Shown here one piece after another: positions 43,168 to 50,996 of a DNA stretch of 64,000 bases. The stretch's first letter is position 1. Each line of letters begins with the position of its first letter. This DNA comes from Burkholderia cepacia ATCC 25416 (GTDB lineage: Bacteria > Pseudomonadota > Gammaproteobacteria > Burkholderiales > Burkholderiaceae). A program made the translations under genes and the position numbers. The notes beneath the pieces were generated by a model that saw only the letters and a list, made by a program, of their open reading frames with translations, had not been told where the DNA came from and did no database searches. The stretch spans positions 3,162,001-3,226,000 of the forward strand of contig NZ_CP012982.1 of assembly GCF_001411495.1 (NCBI RefSeq), written 5' to 3'.

Positions 43168-44160
43168 TTACGATTCCCCCGTGGGGCGAAAGCGATCGCG
43201 GTATGCGCCGGGGCTGAGGCCGACCTTGTCCTTGAACAGTCGGCAGAACGAGCTGGTATCGCTGTATCCCACCTGGGCCGTAATCCGCTCAAGGCTGAGA
43301 TCGCCGGCCTCCAGCAAGCCGCGCGCGGCTTCGATGCGCAGGTTCTGCAAATACCGCAATGGCGGCTGATTCAGCGCCGCGCGGAATCGGCGGATGATCG
43401 TGCGCTCGCTCACGCCGAGCTCATGCGCCATCTCCGACATCTTCACGTCCTTCGTCATGTGCTTCTGCAGCCAATACTGCGCGCGGTGAACCAGCGAGTC
43501 GGCGTGTTCCTTGTCCGCCAGCAACGGGAGATACGGCAACTGCTTCGTCTGGCTGACGTCGATCAGCATCGTCTTCGCGCACTGCGCGGCGATGGCCGCG
43601 CCGCAGAAGCGCTCGATGACATGGATGGTCTGCAGCAGGTAGGACGCCGATGCCCCGGCACAGATCAGGCGGTCGGCTTCGGTGACGACGGGTTCCAGCT
43701 GAAGGTCGACGCGGGGAAACCGGCTGCGGAACTGATCGGCCAGCCACCATGTGGTCGTCGCGGGCCGTTCGTCCAGGAGGCCGGTTCTGGCCAGGACGAA
43801 CGTGCCGGTGCAGTTCGCCGCAAGGTAGGCCCCCGCGTTCCATTGCGAAACCAGCCAGTCGCATGCGGCCGACTGTCGTGCCAGCAACCGGTCGAAGGCC
43901 TTGCCGCTTGCGTAATGCGCGCTGGGAATGAAAACCAGGTCGAACTTCTCGCGCGGCCGGATCGGCTCCGTGTTCAGTTGCAAGCCGTTGCTCGCCATGA
44001 CCGGCTTCCCCGTCGGAGAAACGAATCGCCATTCGAACTGCGCATTGCCATCGCCCCTTTGCCGCCGCCAGTGCGCGTTCGCGATCTGCAGGATGTCGGC
44101 GAACCCGCCCAGGCTGGACGCGTAGCAATCGTCATACGCAAGAATGGCGGCGCGGGGCAT
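43168..44160 (-). CDS. GlxA family AraC-type transcriptional regulator (DJ-1/PfpI plus HTH)
   Basis: This is a 330-residue regulator. The N-terminal DJ-1/PfpI-like domain (AAILAYDDCYASSLGGFADIL, later AAYLAANCTGTFVLARTGLLD) probably senses a small molecule. The C-terminal AraC domain has two helix-turn-helix units: SEMAHELGVSERTIIRRFRAAL and LERITAQVGYSDTSSFCRLFKDKVGLSPGAYR. It is divergent from the nitronate monooxygenase gene 334 bp away and is a likely regulator of it. The stop lies at the boundary of a decayed region. Confidence 0.9.
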   Translation of the reverse strand: MPRAAILAYDDCYASSLGGFADILQIANAHWRRQRGDGNAQFEWRFVSPTGKPVMASNGLQLNTEPIRPREKFDLVFIPSAHYASGKAFDRLLARQSAACDWLVSQWNAGAYLAANCTGTFVLARTGLLDERPATTTWWLADQFRSRFPRVDLQLEPVVTEADRLICAGASASYLLQTIHVIERFCGAAIAAQCAKTMLIDVSQTKQLPYLPLLADKEHADSLVHRAQYWLQKHMTKDVKMSEMAHELGVSERTIIRRFRAALNQPPLRYLQNLRIEAARGLLEAGDLSLERITAQVGYSDTSSFCRLFKDKVGLSPGAYRDRFRPTGES

Positions 44161-44494
44161 GGTGTGTCGGATATCGCATTCGATGTGTCAGTTTCGCCAA
44201 TGTACGGCAGTTCGGCCCGCGAGGAAACTGGTCGTGTCAACCTGGCGCCGGTTGGTGGGCAGCGACAGAATCGCCATGCGGCCGGCAGCGAGGGGGAGGC
44301 GGCATCGTGTGCCGTCCGGGTCGCGAGAAGGCAAATGGGGTCGCCCTCGGATAGCTGCAGTCGCCTCCGTTGCCCGGCAGCGTGGATTTCCGTCGGCTTC
44401 GCACCGCCGATTCAGTCGCGCAGTGACGCGCGTCGGGGCCGCAGTGTGCCCTGCATGCGAAGGCGCTTTCGTCTCAACCTGAACCGCAAACATC
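44161..44494. other. Divergent intergenic region
   Basis: This lies between the GlxA-type regulator (minus) and the nitronate monooxygenase gene (plus) and should hold both promoters. No strong promoter, palindrome or small gene could be singled out. Confidence 0.4.
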
Positions 44495-45469
44495 ATGAAA
44501 ACCAGGATCACCGAACTCTTCGGCATCGACTATCCGATCATCCAGGGCGGCATGCACCATGTCGGGTACGCGGAGCTGGCCGCAGCAGTCTCCAACGCAG
44601 GCGGACTCGGCATCATCACCGGCCTGACCCAGCGCTCGCCGGCCGATCTGGCCGCTGAAATCCGGCGTTGCCGCGAAATGACCGACAAGCCGTTCGGCGT
44701 GAACCTCACGTTCCTGCCGACCGTCACGTCCCCCGACTATCCCGGCTATATCCGGGCCATCGTCGAAGGCGGGGTCAAGGTGGTCGAAACGGCCGGCAAC
44801 AACCCGCAGCCCTACCTGGCCGCGCTCAAGGAAGCGGATATCAAGGTGATCCACAAGTGCACGTCGATTCGCCACGCGCTGAAGGCCGAGTCCATCGGCT
44901 GCGATGCGGTCAGCGTCGACGGATTCGAGTGCGGCGGCCATCCGGGCGAGGACGACATTCCGAACTTCATTCTGCTGCCACGCGCCGCCGAGGAACTCAG
45001 GATTCCGTTCGTGGCCTCCGGCGGCATGGCGGACGGCCGGTCGCTGGTTGCGGCACTTTCGCTCGGCGCGGACGGCGTCAACATGGGAACGCGCTTCGTC
45101 GCCACCCGCGAGGCGCCGGTGCACGAGAACGTGAAGCAGGCGCTGGTCGCGGCCTCCGAACTGGATACACGCCTGGTCATGCGCCCGTTGCGCAATACCG
45201 AGCGCGTGCTGCGCAATGCCGCGGTCGATCGCATTCTCGAAAAGGAAAGCAGGCTCGGCGCCGGCATCCGGTTCGACGATATCGCCGAAGAGGTCGCCGG
45301 CGTGTATCCGCGCATCATGAAGGAGGGCGCGCTCGATGCGGGCGCGTGGTCGTGCGGGCTGGTCGTCGGCCTGATCCGCGATATCCCGACCGTGAAGGAA
45401 CTCGTCGAGCGCATCGTGAGCGAGGCGACGGAGATCATCCGCAGCCGCCTGGCACGTATCGCGGTTTGA
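44495..45469 (+). CDS. Nitronate monooxygenase (2-nitropropane dioxygenase family)
   Basis: This is a 324-residue FMN-dependent TIM-barrel enzyme. IDYPIIQGGMHHVGYAELAAAVSNAGGLGIITGL is the classical N-terminus, FGVNLTFLP the next strand, and DAVSVDGFECGGHPGEDD carries the family's catalytic histidine region. FVASGGMADGRSLVAALSLGADGVNMGTRF forms the phosphate-binding end for FMN. It oxidises nitronates to carbonyl compounds plus nitrite, protecting against propionate-3-nitronate and related poisons. Monocistronic, with a GC hairpin about 25 bp after the stop. Confidence 0.92.
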   Translation: MKTRITELFGIDYPIIQGGMHHVGYAELAAAVSNAGGLGIITGLTQRSPADLAAEIRRCREMTDKPFGVNLTFLPTVTSPDYPGYIRAIVEGGVKVVETAGNNPQPYLAALKEADIKVIHKCTSIRHALKAESIGCDAVSVDGFECGGHPGEDDIPNFILLPRAAEELRIPFVASGGMADGRSLVAALSLGADGVNMGTRFVATREAPVHENVKQALVAASELDTRLVMRPLRNTERVLRNAAVDRILEKESRLGAGIRFDDIAEEVAGVYPRIMKEGALDAGAWSCGLVVGLIRDIPTVKELVERIVSEATEIIRSRLARIAV

Positions 45470-45492
45470 TCCGGATCGGCGACACGGGATGC

Positions 45493-45511
45493 CGCCGGCG
45501 CGATGCCGGCG
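45493..45511 (+). terminator. Short hairpin after the nitronate monooxygenase gene
   Basis: CGCCGGC and GCCGGCG pair over 7 bp around GCGAT, 23 bp past the stop. There is no clear U-tract; modest candidate. Confidence 0.45.
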
Positions 45512-45901
45512 AGGATTCGTGCGGGATGTGGTTGGCGAGGGCCAACCGGGCGACCGCGGCGATGATCGAAAGCGTGCGGTTGGTGGCCGCTGTGTCGATG
45601 TAGAGTCCGTCGCGTCGTCGGTTCAAGTCGCCTCGCGGCGCGACCGGGCTCGGGCACCTATGTCCGTCGTGACCTGAATCACTTCACGACGGCCGGGTGC
45701 TCGTGTGTTCAATGACTTCCCGTTGTCGAATCGGGTAACCCGGGTTGCCTGATTCCGCTTTCCCCTCCGGCAGCGCCCCCCGAGCATCATCCGGATTCCG
45801 GCCCGGCCGACGCCACCGCGTTGCGCCACGCGAGCCCGATGCGGTTTCTCCCGGGCTCGGCGCATCGCAAGCCGGCGCCCGCTCCGACGATCGGCCCATG
45901 A
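45512..45901. other. Intergenic region before the five-gene module
   Basis: About 390 bp with no convincing gene; a possible short minus-strand frame ending near 45435 lacks a ribosome binding site. CGGGTAACCCG near 45736 is a small palindrome of unknown meaning. Confidence 0.35.
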
Positions 45902-45953
45902 GATGACAAATACCGTCATCGACGGATCGCGATCTTGCGCGCGGCGATATAAT
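45902..45953 (+). promoter_or_regulatory. Candidate promoter and operator of the MoxR-DUF5682-VWA-SWIM-WGR module
   Basis: An inverted repeat, GATGAC-N7-GTCATC (45902-45920), precedes an exact TATAAT (45948-45953) that lies 57 bp upstream of the MoxR start. No good -35 is seen at 16-18 bp, which suggests dependence on an activator, possibly through the repeat. This is the only plausible promoter found for the 11.6-kb module. Confidence 0.45.
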
Positions 45954-46009
45954 TCGCGCTCCGAGGGCCTTCGAGCCCGACCGCGAATACAAGACAAGAA
46001 GAAGCAGAC

Positions 46010-47116
46010 ATGGCTCCGTCTCAACCGCATGCATTGCAGCGCCCGCCCGCTGAAGTCCTGTATGCCGATCAGCTCGCGCAGCTGAAGGCGCAGGATGGCG
46101 CCCAACCACGCCCGCCGGGCTGGCAACTGAGTCTGACGGCCGCCCGCGCATTCATTGCCGGCGATCGCTCGCTCGGCATCGCGCCGAAGGTGGTCGCGCC
46201 GATCGCGAGCATCGAGCGCATGCTCGTCACGCTCGCCACCGGGCGCGGGCTGATGCTGGTCGGCGAGCCGGGCACCGCGAAATCGATGCTGTCCGAGCTG
46301 CTGGCGGCCGCGATCAGCGGCACGTCGACGCTGACGATCCAGGGTGGCGCATCGATCACCGAAGACCAGATCAAGTACGGCTGGAACTACGCGTTGCTGA
46401 TCAACGAAGGGCCGAGCCCGCGCGCGCTCGTGCCCGCGCCGCTGTACCAGGGCATGCACGACGGCCGGATCGTGCGCTTCGAGGAAATCACGCGTGCGCC
46501 GCTGGAAGTGCAGGACTGCCTGCTCGGCATGCTGTCGGATCGCGTGATGGCCGTGCCCGAACTGCACGGCGAACACGGGATGCTGTACGCGCGCGAGGGC
46601 TTCAACATCATCGCGACCGCGAACACGCGCGACCGTGGCGTGAACGAGATGAGCGCGGCGCTCAAGCGGCGCTTCGATTTCGAAACCGTGTTTCCGATTC
46701 TCGACTTCGACAGCGAACTCGCGCTCGTGCGCGAAGCCAGCGCGCGCTTGCTGGCCGGCAGCGGCATTCCGGCGGCCGTGCCGCAGCCGGTGCTGGAGCT
46801 GCTGGTCACCACGTTTCGCGATTTGCGCGGCGGCGCCGGCGATGCGGCGGGCAGCGACGGCGCGATGGACCGGCTGACGGCGGTGATGTCGACGGCCGAA
46901 GCGGTGAACGTCGCGCATGCGGTCGGCGTGCGCGCATGGTTTCTCGAGCAGCGCGAAGGGTCGCCGCAGGATCTCGTCGACTGCATCGCCGGCACCGTGG
47001 TCAAGGACAACGCCGACGACCGCGCGAAGCTGCGCCGCTATTTCGAACAGAAGGCCGCCCGGCGCGAAGGGGCGCACTGGCGCGCGTACTACGCGGCACG
47101 CCACCGTCTGCCGTGA
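46010..47116 (+). CDS. MoxR-type AAA+ ATPase (YehL-like)
   Basis: This is a 368-residue AAA+ ATPase of the MoxR branch. Walker A is GEPGTAKS at 85-92, Walker B IVRFEEI at 154-160, sensor 1 IIATANTRDRG at about 203-213, and LKRRFDFETVFPI carries the arginine finger region. MoxR ATPases act as chaperones that load cofactors or remodel complexes, nearly always with a VWA-domain partner, which is encoded two genes on. The locus matches the E. coli yehL gene (from memory of family composition). It is the first gene of a five-gene plus-strand module. The frame begins at ATG 46010 with AAGAAGCAGAC upstream, a weak ribosome binding site. Confidence 0.92.
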   Translation: MAPSQPHALQRPPAEVLYADQLAQLKAQDGAQPRPPGWQLSLTAARAFIAGDRSLGIAPKVVAPIASIERMLVTLATGRGLMLVGEPGTAKSMLSELLAAAISGTSTLTIQGGASITEDQIKYGWNYALLINEGPSPRALVPAPLYQGMHDGRIVRFEEITRAPLEVQDCLLGMLSDRVMAVPELHGEHGMLYAREGFNIIATANTRDRGVNEMSAALKRRFDFETVFPILDFDSELALVREASARLLAGSGIPAAVPQPVLELLVTTFRDLRGGAGDAAGSDGAMDRLTAVMSTAEAVNVAHAVGVRAWFLEQREGSPQDLVDCIAGTVVKDNADDRAKLRRYFEQKAARREGAHWRAYYAARHRLP

Positions 47117-47124
47117 CGCGCGAC

Positions 47125-47274
47125 ATGAGTACGACCGATCGCGGCGGCATGCACGGGCCGGGACGTCGTGCGCCCGATGCGCCCGATGCGCACGGCGAAA
47201 AAGGCGTAATGAGCGTAAAGGGCCGGTCGGGCGCCATCGCGTCCGGCGCCCCCGCATGCATCGACTTCGACTGA
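47125..47274 (+). CDS. Possible 49-aa small protein between the MoxR and DUF5682 genes
   Basis: An ATG at 47125 opens 49 codons ending ten bases before the DUF5682 start. The peptide (MSTTDRGGMHGPGRRAPDAP...) is polar and Gly/Pro-rich, with no recognisable fold. No good ribosome binding site is present. It fills the only sizeable gap between these genes and may simply be untranslated leader. Confidence 0.2.
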   Translation: MSTTDRGGMHGPGRRAPDAPDAHGEKGVMSVKGRSGAIASGAPACIDFD

Positions 47275-47284
47275 CAGGCGCCGC

Positions 47285-49771
47285 ATGCAGACCGTGACGC
47301 CCGGCCAGCCGCACATCGTCGGCATCCGCCATCACAGCCCCGCGTGCGCGCGGCTGGTGGCCGAGCGCATCCGCGCCCGGCGGCCGCGCTACGTGCTGAT
47401 CGAAGGGCCGGCCGATTTCAACGGCCGGCTCGACGAACTGTATCGTCCGCACCGCCTGCCGATCGCGATCTACAGCTATCTGTCCGGCGATACCTCGCAT
47501 TACGGCTCGTGGACCCCGTTCGCCGAGCATTCGCCGGAATGGCAGGCATTGCAGGCGGGGCGCGAAGTCGGCGCGACGGTTCGGTTCATCGACCTGCCCG
47601 CGTGGCACGCGGCGTTCTCGCGGCTGGAGAACCGCTATGCCGATGTCGCGGACGCCGAACACGAGGCCCGCGCCGACGCATACGAGCGCGCGCTGGCGGA
47701 CACGCTCGCGGTGCAAGGCCGCGATGCGCTGTGGGATCACCTGTTCGAGGACGTCGGCGATACGCCGGGCGCGCTGGATGAACTCGAGGCGCGCCTGTCG
47801 ACCTACTTCTCGCATCTGCGCGCCGACGATCCGGGCTCGCTCGGCAACCAGGCACGCGAACGGATGATGGCGCGCTGGATCGCGTGGGCCGTCGCCGAAG
47901 CCGACGGGCAGGCGGACGACGTGCTGGTCGTCTGCGGCGGCTATCACGCGCCGGCGCTGGCGACACTCTGGCGCACGCAGCCGGTCGCGTTGCCCGATAC
48001 GCCCGAACCCGGCGCGATCGACGGCGATGCCGGTGCCGTGCCCGACGAACGGGACGATGACGCCGGCGCGTGCGAGACGGATTCGACGACCGCCGACGCG
48101 GCCGCGCGCAGCGTCCGCTACGGCTCCTATCTCGTGCCTTACACGTTCAAGCGTCTCGACGCGTTCGCGGGCTACGCATCGGGGATGCCTTCGCCGGCCT
48201 ATTACCAGTGGGTCTGGGCCCACGGCGCGGAAGCGGCGGCGCGGCGCGTGCTCGAGAACGTGATGCAGCGGCTGCGCGCGCGCAAGCTGCCGGTATCGAC
48301 GGCCGACCTGATTGCCGTGCACGTGCGGGCCGAAGGGCTGGCACGCCTGCGCGGCCACGCGCGGCCGTTGCGTTGCGACTGGCTCGACGCGCTGGCCGGC
48401 GCGCTGGTGAAGGAGGCGCTCGACGCGCCGCTGCCGTGGACCTATCGCGGGCCGCTGCGGGCCGGCACCGATCCGGTGCTGGTCGAGGCGATGGATGCGC
48501 TGGCGGGCGACGCCGCCGGCGAGCTCGCGCCCGGCACGCCGCAACCGCCGCTCGTCGCCGCGGTGCGCGACGATCTGGCCGCGCTCGGCATCGTGCTGCA
48601 CGGCACGCTGACGCTCGACCTGCTGACCGACCAGGGGCGCGCGCGCAGCCGGGTGCTGCATCGGCTGGCGCTGCTGCGCGTACCGGGCATCATGCGCCGC
48701 CAGGGCGCACGGCTTGCGATGTCGGGCGAACGCGACGAAGTCTGGCAGCTCGGCGAGCCGCTCGAGCAACAGGCGGCGCTGATCGAAGCCGGCGCGTGGG
48801 GCGCGACGCTGTCCGACGCGGCACGCGCGCGGCTCGAGGATGAATTGCGTGAGGCGGGCGGCCGCATCGCGCCGCTCGCGGATGGCCTGAACCGCGCCGC
48901 GTGGGCCGGGCTGGCAGCGCTGAGCACCGCGCTGCTGGACACGCTGCACGATGCGGTCGCGCGCGAGCAGCGCTTCGAGTTGCTCGCCCCGGCGCTCGGC
49001 AACCTGCATACGCTGCTGCGTCATGGCCATCTGCTCGGCATGAACGATGCACCGGTGCTGCGGATCGTCGTCGAGGCCGGGTTCGATCGCGCGCTCTGGT
49101 TGCTGGAGCCGGCCGCCGCGCTGCCGCCGGCCGATCTCGACGCGCACGTGCAGGGGCACGTCGCGCTGCGCCGGATCGTGGCCGACGTACTGGCCGGTGC
49201 CGACGGTGTCACCCACACGCCGCTCGCGCTCGAGCCGTTGCGCGCGCTGGCCGTCTGGCGGCGCAAGGCGGCCGATACGGCGGCGGCGCCCGCGAGTCGC
49301 GGCGCGGCGCTCGGGGCGCTGCTCGGCCTGGCGGGGCAGGCCGGCGCCGACGACGATCAACCCGTCGCCGGCATCGACGACGCGATGGCGCTGCTGCGGG
49401 CGATGCCGGCCGCCGCGCTCGGCGATGCGCTCGGCGGTTTGCTTGCGCTGGCGCGCGAGACGCTGGCGAGCGCACCGGCTTTCGTCGCGGGCATGGATGC
49501 GACCGTACGCGCGCTCGACGACGCCGATTTCGTGCTCGCGTTGCCGGGCTTGCGCAGCGCATTCGCGTGGTTGCCGCCGCGGGAGCGCGGGCAGCTCGCG
49601 GACCAGGTGCTCGCGCTGCACGACGCGACGCACCTGTCACGCCGCGTGCTGACGGAGCGGCACGCGGACGATGCGTCGCCCGAGGAGGCCGCGCACGCCG
49701 CGCGCATCGAGGCGCAGGTGCTCGGCCGTCTGCGCCGCTGGGGGCTCACGCCTGATCCGGAGGCGTCATGA
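47285..49771 (+). CDS. DUF5682 family protein (YehM-like)
   Basis: This is an 828-residue protein of the DUF5682 family. The N-terminal third contains the conserved pieces IVGIRHHSPACARLVAERI (His16, His17), YVLIEGPADFN (Glu40, Asp44), YSYLSGDTSHYGSWTPFAEHSPEW and CGGYHAPAL (His about 221). The order of a His motif, an acidic strand-end motif and a later G-x-x-H resembles the TIKI/TraB/EreA/ChaN hydrolase superfamily, so metal-dependent hydrolysis is conceivable; this is my inference. The C-terminal two thirds is helical and Ala/Leu-rich. No signal peptide. It sits between the MoxR and VWA genes, as in the E. coli yehLMPQ locus. Confidence 0.85.
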   Translation: MQTVTPGQPHIVGIRHHSPACARLVAERIRARRPRYVLIEGPADFNGRLDELYRPHRLPIAIYSYLSGDTSHYGSWTPFAEHSPEWQALQAGREVGATVRFIDLPAWHAAFSRLENRYADVADAEHEARADAYERALADTLAVQGRDALWDHLFEDVGDTPGALDELEARLSTYFSHLRADDPGSLGNQARERMMARWIAWAVAEADGQADDVLVVCGGYHAPALATLWRTQPVALPDTPEPGAIDGDAGAVPDERDDDAGACETDSTTADAAARSVRYGSYLVPYTFKRLDAFAGYASGMPSPAYYQWVWAHGAEAAARRVLENVMQRLRARKLPVSTADLIAVHVRAEGLARLRGHARPLRCDWLDALAGALVKEALDAPLPWTYRGPLRAGTDPVLVEAMDALAGDAAGELAPGTPQPPLVAAVRDDLAALGIVLHGTLTLDLLTDQGRARSRVLHRLALLRVPGIMRRQGARLAMSGERDEVWQLGEPLEQQAALIEAGAWGATLSDAARARLEDELREAGGRIAPLADGLNRAAWAGLAALSTALLDTLHDAVAREQRFELLAPALGNLHTLLRHGHLLGMNDAPVLRIVVEAGFDRALWLLEPAAALPPADLDAHVQGHVALRRIVADVLAGADGVTHTPLALEPLRALAVWRRKAADTAAAPASRGAALGALLGLAGQAGADDDQPVAGIDDAMALLRAMPAAALGDALGGLLALARETLASAPAFVAGMDATVRALDDADFVLALPGLRSAFAWLPPRERGQLADQVLALHDATHLSRRVLTERHADDASPEEAAHAARIEAQVLGRLRRWGLTPDPEAS

Positions 49772-49871
49772 AGTGCCGACCGACAGGCCGCCGCGCGTCC
49801 GGCTTCTGCTTCCCTCACCACGATGTCGCGCCGTCACGGCACGGTGCGGCGCGTTTTCCGCGAGTCCTGCC

Positions 49872-50996
49872 ATGCCGCTGAACATTCCCGGTCCGCTCGA
49901 ACGCTGGCGCCTGCTGCTCGGTGAACCGGCCGAGGCCGCATGCGGCACGCCGGGTGCGGACGCGCGAGCCGCCGATGCGGCACTCGACTGGCTGTACGGT
50001 CGCGACGACGACCGGGCACAGCGCGGCGAGCGCGGGGCCGGCCTCGGGCCGTCCGCGCTGAGCACGCCGGACTGGATCAACACGATCCACACGCTGTTTC
50101 CGAAGGAGGTGATCGACCGGCTCGAGCGCGACGCGGTCGAGCGCTTCGGCATCGACGAAGTCGTCACGAACCTCGAGGTGCTGGAGCGGATCGAGCCGTC
50201 CGAATCGTTGCTGCGCGCCGTGCTGCACACGAAGCACCTGATGAATCCCGAGGTGCTGGCAGCCGCGCGGCGGCTGGTTGCCGAGGTGGTCCGGCGAATC
50301 ATGGAGCGGCTGGCGACCGACGTGCGGCAGGCCTTCAGCGGCACGCGCGACCGGCGCCGACGCTCGCGGATGAAGATCGCGCGCAATTTCGACTACACGC
50401 GCACGCTGGCCGCGAACCTGCGTCACTGGCATCCCGAGCGGCGCAAGCTGTATCTCGACACGCCGGTCTTCAACAGTCGCACGCGTCGCCACGCCGAGCC
50501 GTGGGACATCGTGCTGCTCGTCGACCAGAGCGGGTCGATGGTCAACTCGGTGATTCACAGCGCGGTGATGGCCGCGTGCCTGTGGCAATTGCCGGGCATG
50601 CGCACGCGGCTCGTGGCCTTCGACACGGCGGTGGTCGACCTGACCGCCGACGTGTCCGACCCGGTCGAGCTGTTGATGAAGGTCCAGCTCGGCGGCGGCA
50701 CGGACATCGCGAAGGCCGTCGCGTATGCGCAATCGTGCGTCGCGAATCCCGCCCGCACGATCATCGTGCTGGTCAGCGATTTCTATGAAGGCGGCAGTGG
50801 CTATGAACTCGTGCGCCGCGTGAAGGCGCTGGCCGAGAGCGGTGCGCGCGTGCTCGGGCTGGCCGCGCTCGATTCGGCTGCCGAGCCCGCCTACGACCGC
50901 GAGATGGCCGCGCGGCTCGTGAACGCCGGCGCGCAAGTCGGCGCGATGACGCCCGGCCAACTGGCCGCGTGGCTCGCCGAGAAGGTGCGGGGATGA
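49872..50996 (+). CDS. VWA domain-containing protein (YehP-like)
   Basis: This is a 374-residue protein with a C-terminal von Willebrand factor A domain. The metal-ion-dependent adhesion site is VLLVDQSGSM (Asp218, Ser220, Ser222) with Thr277/Asp278 in LGGGTDIA and the final acidic motif in VLVSDFYEGG. The N-terminal 200 residues are helical and basic (RDRRRRSRMKIARNFDYTR). It is the expected partner of the MoxR-type ATPase; such VWA proteins present substrates to the ATPase ring. It is cytosolic, with no signal or membrane segment. Its stop overlaps the SWIM gene start by four bases (ATGA). Confidence 0.92.
   Translation: MPLNIPGPLERWRLLLGEPAEAACGTPGADARAADAALDWLYGRDDDRAQRGERGAGLGPSALSTPDWINTIHTLFPKEVIDRLERDAVERFGIDEVVTNLEVLERIEPSESLLRAVLHTKHLMNPEVLAAARRLVAEVVRRIMERLATDVRQAFSGTRDRRRRSRMKIARNFDYTRTLAANLRHWHPERRKLYLDTPVFNSRTRRHAEPWDIVLLVDQSGSMVNSVIHSAVMAACLWQLPGMRTRLVAFDTAVVDLTADVSDPVELLMKVQLGGGTDIAKAVAYAQSCVANPARTIIVLVSDFYEGGSGYELVRRVKALAESGARVLGLAALDSAAEPAYDREMAARLVNAGAQVGAMTPGQLAAWLAEKVRG

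Noticed and set aside
45435..45626. Small minus-strand frame after the nitronate monooxygenase gene
   Set aside because: Non-ATG start, no ribosome binding site, and it overlaps the end of the monooxygenase gene.
45623..49633. 1336-codon minus-strand frame opposite the MoxR and DUF5682 genes
   Set aside because: It lies antisense to two genes with clear Walker, MIDAS-partner and family motifs, has Arg/Gln-rich composition and no domain; shadow frame.
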